64,000 nt of DNA from Anoxybacteroides rupiense (lineage in GTDB: Bacteria; Bacillota; Bacilli; Bacillales; Anoxybacillaceae). The position numbers and the translations under genes were made by a program. Shown piece after piece: positions 60,850-64,000 of the stretch (position 1 is the first letter of the stretch; each line of letters begins with the position of its first letter). Below the pieces are notes generated by a model. That model was not told where the DNA came from. It made no database searches and saw nothing but the letters and a program-made list of their open reading frames with translations. The stretch covers positions 62,001-126,000 of the forward strand of contig NZ_JACIDF010000008.1 of NCBI RefSeq assembly GCF_014196195.1. Direction: 5' to 3'.

Positions 60850-61695
60850 TTATGCTAACATTTGCTTTACTTTCTCCAAGCCAACAAAATCCCCTGTCCA
60901 TTTCGCTTCTTCAAGACGCAAAGACAGCGGAATCTCGCAATAGATGGTGGCCAGCTTGCGCGATAAATAAAGCATTTCTAAATTCTCGCTAATCTTTTTC
61001 TGCTGAGCTTTCGTCAACTGCTCAAGATTTTCGACTAATCCTTCAATAGAACCATATTGTTGGATTAATTTAAACGCCGTTTTTTCTCCGATGCCGCGCA
61101 CTCCCGGATAATTGTCGCTTGAATCCCCCATAAGCGCTTTGACATCCACAAGCTGCTGCGGTAAAAGGCCCTTCTCTTCATAAAACCGGTCATCCGTATA
61201 TACTTCATAATGACCGATGCCTTTAGCCAGCAAATAAACGGACACATTCGGAGAAAGAAGCTGAAATAAATCACGATCTCCAGTCAAAATCGAAATGTTC
61301 AGCAAACTCCCGTATTGCTTGACAATCGTGCCAATACAATCATCCGCTTCGGCTCCTAATACTCCGATGTTGGGAATTTCGAGCGCAGCGACGGCTTCTT
61401 TCGCCAAATCAAATTGCGGCACAAGCTCCGGCGGCGGGTCGCCACGATTCGCTTTATAGTCGGGAAACCATTCAGTGCGAAAGGTGGTGCTCCCCATATC
61501 CCAGCAGCACACGACATGCGTTGGCCGAATGGTTTGCAGTGCTGCTGATAAGTGCCTGATCAGCCCATGAACCGCATTTGTCGGCACACCGCGGCTGTTT
61601 CGCATCCACTGTCCACTCGGAGCAGTCGCATAAAAAGAGCGAAACAATAGAGCCATACCGTCGACTAATAATAAATGTGAATGAGTATTTGTCAT
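60850..61695 (-). CDS. ypcP: 5'-3' exonuclease (PolI N-terminal-like, YpcP)
   Basis: 281-residue flap/5'-3' exonuclease, like the N-terminal domain of DNA polymerase I. Metal-binding acidic residues are in LLVDGMALLFRSFYA, GAEADDCIGTIV and LTGDRDLFQLL, and the helix-hairpin-helix is SDNYPGVRGIGEKTAFKLIQQYGS. It removes RNA primers or flaps together with other nucleases. Length fits B. subtilis YpcP. Confidence 0.92.
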   Translation of the reverse strand: MTNTHSHLLLVDGMALLFRSFYATAPSGQWMRNSRGVPTNAVHGLIRHLSAALQTIRPTHVVCCWDMGSTTFRTEWFPDYKANRGDPPPELVPQFDLAKEAVAALEIPNIGVLGAEADDCIGTIVKQYGSLLNISILTGDRDLFQLLSPNVSVYLLAKGIGHYEVYTDDRFYEEKGLLPQQLVDVKALMGDSSDNYPGVRGIGEKTAFKLIQQYGSIEGLVENLEQLTKAQQKKISENLEMLYLSRKLATIYCEIPLSLRLEEAKWTGDFVGLEKVKQMLA

Positions 61696-61854
61696 GCTTT
61701 GCTTATTCCTCTCTATGTATCATTTACTTTTAATGAGCCCATCCATCACTTCATCTACCGGAGGAATCCTTCCTACTTTCTTTATCATGATTTTGCCATT
61801 ATTCCTTCATACACGGCTTCACCATCGTTAACTGCCTTTTTCCTTTTCTTCTCA

Positions 61855-62727
61855 TCAAACAAGCCGTTGGCGCGGTACGTTTCCCTTTTGTACAAGTTCC
61901 TCTAAGATCAAAGCGACACCATCTTCATCGTTCGTAGCTGTGATCGAATCGCTTTGCTGCTTCACTGCCTCAGCAGCATTCCCCATCGCGACACGGTATC
62001 TCGCAACCGCAAACATCGGCAGATCATTAAGGCTATCACCGACGACCACCGTATCAGACAACTCCATTCCATAATAAGAAGCGAGCTTCTTGATCGCTTC
62101 TCCTTTTGTCGCCTGTTGATGATTGATTTCAATATTATTAGGATGCGAAGAAGTAACCGCCACATCCCGCAGCTTCGCAAATTGGAAAGAAGCCTCTTTT
62201 AACAAATGGAGATTTAAGGAAAAAATAAGAATCTTATAGACTATTAATGAATCATCATGCCATACTTGGCTAATATCTTCTACATATGTCACACGCGCCT
62301 GTTGAAACTGCTTTTGAACAATGCGCTGCAAATCAGGATGCTCTTCCCTTACTTTATAAGCAAGGGCTTCTAGATGTTCGCGATTATGTAAGCCAACGTA
62401 GACAGCTGTGTTGGTATAAAGTTCACAATATAAATCCGGCTGTGTTCGCACCCATTCTAATGTGGGGATGAATGCTTGCCGATGCAACGGAACCTCGCTC
62501 ATCACCGCACCGCTTTCCAATGTAATCATCGCACCATTTAAGCCAATGATCGGACAATGAAGACCAGCCCGCTCCAGCGGAAGGTACGCGTCTTTATACG
62601 CTCGTCCTGTGGCAATGGCCACAATATGTCCGGCATCTTGGGCTTTTTTGATCGCATCTTTATTTCTCGGACTAATGTATCCCTCTGAATGAAGCAGTGT
62701 TCCATCCATATCTAAAGCAATGAACAT
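61855..62727 (-). CDS. Cof-type HAD-superfamily phosphatase
   Basis: 290-residue HAD IIB phosphatase. Motif I is FIALDMDGTLLHSEG near residue 2, motif II is AIATGRAY, and motifs III/IV are KGEAIKKLASYYGM...VVVGDSLNDLPMFAVA. A Cof-type cap lies between. ATG 62727 follows GGAGGAATG. Substrate unknown; relatives hydrolyse sugar phosphates and nucleotides such as FMN. Confidence 0.9.
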   Translation of the reverse strand: MFIALDMDGTLLHSEGYISPRNKDAIKKAQDAGHIVAIATGRAYKDAYLPLERAGLHCPIIGLNGAMITLESGAVMSEVPLHRQAFIPTLEWVRTQPDLYCELYTNTAVYVGLHNREHLEALAYKVREEHPDLQRIVQKQFQQARVTYVEDISQVWHDDSLIVYKILIFSLNLHLLKEASFQFAKLRDVAVTSSHPNNIEINHQQATKGEAIKKLASYYGMELSDTVVVGDSLNDLPMFAVARYRVAMGNAAEAVKQQSDSITATNDEDGVALILEELVQKGNVPRQRLV

Positions 62728-63103
62728 CGAGTCATTCCTCCATTTCTTTTTAGCTTCACCACTTGAAAACTCTTTCCCAATTATAATACAAAATCCAAGA
62801 AAATGAGAGGAATTGACTCTTGATGAAGAATGAGTTTCGCCTTCCCGCACTGGTTTTCCATAAACCAAAAAAGAAACGGCTGGTTGTTTGGTTTCCGGCC
62901 GCAATGGGGCGTGACCGAGACAAGTCACGAACGTGCCTCCGACCGTCGAGACCATCAAATATAGAGCGCTTTCACCAATAGACAACCTCTTAAGCTACTA
63001 ACAACATTGGAGATGCGGCTAAACATTTTGCAAAGAGGATTTCTATGCGTCCAATGATGGAGAGCAAAAAAACAATCAATTCAGCTTATGCGAAAAAAGC
63101 AAG
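62728..63103. other. Intergenic region
   Basis: About 375 nt between two minus-strand genes. No supported frame; the longer frame upstream of the HAD start (to 62985) lacks a start site. No distinct regulatory element seen. Confidence 0.4.
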
Positions 63104-64000
63104 CTACGCTTCGAATTGAATCTCGCCCGCATCTTCATTCCATCTTGCACAAACCGCTTTTTTCTCTTCCATAAATGTATAAGTTTTTTTGCCGATTCGA
63201 ATGACGGTCCCTTCCCACACATGATCCATTTGAATCGTTTCTCCTTTAGGAACTGATAGGACGGTCTTAATTTCAGATGAAGAACCGACCTCTCTCACAT
63301 AAATCCCCTTTTGTGCATAAACCTCGCCGCCTCTCAACACCCCATGAATGACCAGTTTTCCTCCTGCATAAATATTGCAGTTATAACATCCTTTTCCCGT
63401 TATTACCACATCGCCGCTTCCATGAATGACACTATTCAACGCATATGATAATTCAATCGAATCGGCAGAAAGCTGTTCATTTTGGCTAATCATCTCTTCT
63501 AGGTCGCGAAGCAACTTAGCAAAGCTTTCGTATGCTTTTTGTACTAAAATGCACGTATGTAAACGCTCTCCTAGTTGAATCCAAGCTTCGCTTAATTGCT
63601 CTCTTTTCGTTTGGCAAACCTCTTGGTACTTTTTCACAGCCGCTTGCAGAGACTGAAATTTTGTTTCGATTAATTTTCCTATCACCCAATTCATGTTTTT
63701 ACCTTCCACATTGGAGATCACGGTGATCTGCTGAACGGTGACAATCATTCTTTCAAGCTGTTGGCGAATCGTATTCAGTGACTCCATTAATTCTGTAACC
63801 GCCATTTTTTGCTCTCCTGAAATAACGGTTCCGCTTATAAGATTTTGATAGATAAAAATGGATTGCTGAGCCTGAATTTTTGCACGGTTGGCATTTTGAA
63901 AAATCACAACACTTCCTTCTGCCTCAACCTCCATACCGTCTTGCACATTTCCAATAATTTCGATATCTCCCTTAAAGCGAACATTACCTGTTGAGAGATC
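63104..64000 (-). CDS. DUF342 (FapA-like) protein, truncated at window edge
   Basis: C-terminal 298 residues of a DUF342 protein; the frame is open to base 64000, so the N-terminus lies outside. Repetitive beta-helix segments (GNVRFKGDIEIIGNVQDGMEVEAEGSVVIF and ITGKGCYNCNIYAGGKLVIHGVLRGGEVYAQKGIYVREVGS) flank a long coiled coil, the usual layout. Family members include flagellar/polar assembly protein FapA. Role here not known. Confidence 0.85.
   Translation of the reverse strand, partial: DLSTGNVRFKGDIEIIGNVQDGMEVEAEGSVVIFQNANRAKIQAQQSIFIYQNLISGTVISGEQKMAVTELMESLNTIRQQLERMIVTVQQITVISNVEGKNMNWVIGKLIETKFQSLQAAVKKYQEVCQTKREQLSEAWIQLGERLHTCILVQKAYESFAKLLRDLEEMISQNEQLSADSIELSYALNSVIHGSGDVVITGKGCYNCNIYAGGKLVIHGVLRGGEVYAQKGIYVREVGSSSEIKTVLSVPKGETIQMDHVWEGTVIRIGKKTYTFMEEKKAVCARWNEDAGEIQFEA

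Noticed and set aside
60692-60901. Minus-strand frame downstream of and overlapping the ypcP end
   Set aside because: No plausible ribosome site after the ypcP stop and no recognised family.
1-64000. CRISPR array, rRNA genes, intact transposases
   Set aside because: None seen on either strand.

Overview
The window looks like chromosome of a thermophilic Bacillaceae (Geobacillus/Parageobacillus/Anoxybacillus type). Grounds: a PhoE very close to the Bacillus stearothermophilus enzyme, strong AGGAGG ribosome sites, a T-box proBA operon, GlnR/TnrA, Fur and CcpA (cre) boxes, XpaC/TelA, DUF2512, YozQ-like and PCYCGC families. No species call is possible from sequence alone.

Layout. 0.2-2.7 kb: ferrous iron uptake, feoA plus a feoB split into a GTPase ORF and a membrane ORF. 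2.7-5.7 kb: PhoE phosphatase and a PAS-PAS-GGDEF-EAL protein. 6.2-11.1 kb: divergent Fur-boxed siderophore locus (binding protein, two permeases, ATPase, FhuF-like reductase). 11.2-15 kb: PCYCGC lipoprotein and an ammonium-transporter operon with a DUF294 nucleotidyltransferase and a DnaQ-like exonuclease, preceded by two exact GlnR/TnrA boxes. 15-21.5 kb: small and membrane-stress proteins (DUF2512, XpaC/TelA, SIMPL, TcaA-like), a second histidine phosphatase and an orphan.

21.5-41.7 kb: a catabolic block. A thioesterase, phenylalanine dehydrogenase and a complete 2-oxoacid dehydrogenase complex (E1a, E1b, E2, E3) sit beside a phenylacetyl-CoA pathway (paaABCD, an EthD-like gene, two enoyl-CoA hydratases, aldehyde dehydrogenase, paaH, paaJ, another hydratase, paaK, PaaX repressor, PaaY-like protein). 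One composite palindromic operator, core ACGTTAAAATAACGTTAT, lies upstream of the dehydrogenase operon, of paaA and of paaK. I infer one regulon for Phe -> phenylpyruvate -> phenylacetyl-CoA -> central metabolism.

42-50.9 kb: MocR regulator with divergent flavin-type protein, methionine gamma-lyase, T-box proBA, a decayed SDR gene and a chemotaxis receptor.

51.1-60.5 kb: a 9.4 kb integrated island, the most unusual part of the window. It has split a host tRNA-Ala(GGC) gene inside the anticodon loop. The original 5' half lies at the left edge and the original 3' half at the right edge, and their anticodon-stem strands pair perfectly only with each other. Just inside the left edge, under the host tRNA promoter, lies a complete different tRNA-Ala(GGC). 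The right edge supplies a second promoter and tRNA 5' half, making a hybrid tRNA with a mismatched anticodon stem. The island encodes a tyrosine recombinase, Xre regulator, winged-helix (replication-like) protein, frameshifted HNH nuclease, small coiled-coil proteins and a protein resembling phage terminase small subunits, but no capsid genes. By eye it contains no GATC, GGCC, CCGG or CGCG. I read it as a satellite or tycheposon-like element that breaks a tRNA gene and brings its replacement.

60.5-64 kb: host tRNA terminator, YpcP-type 5'-3' exonuclease, a Cof-type HAD phosphatase and a DUF342 protein running off the window edge. No CRISPR array, rRNA or intact insertion sequence was seen.
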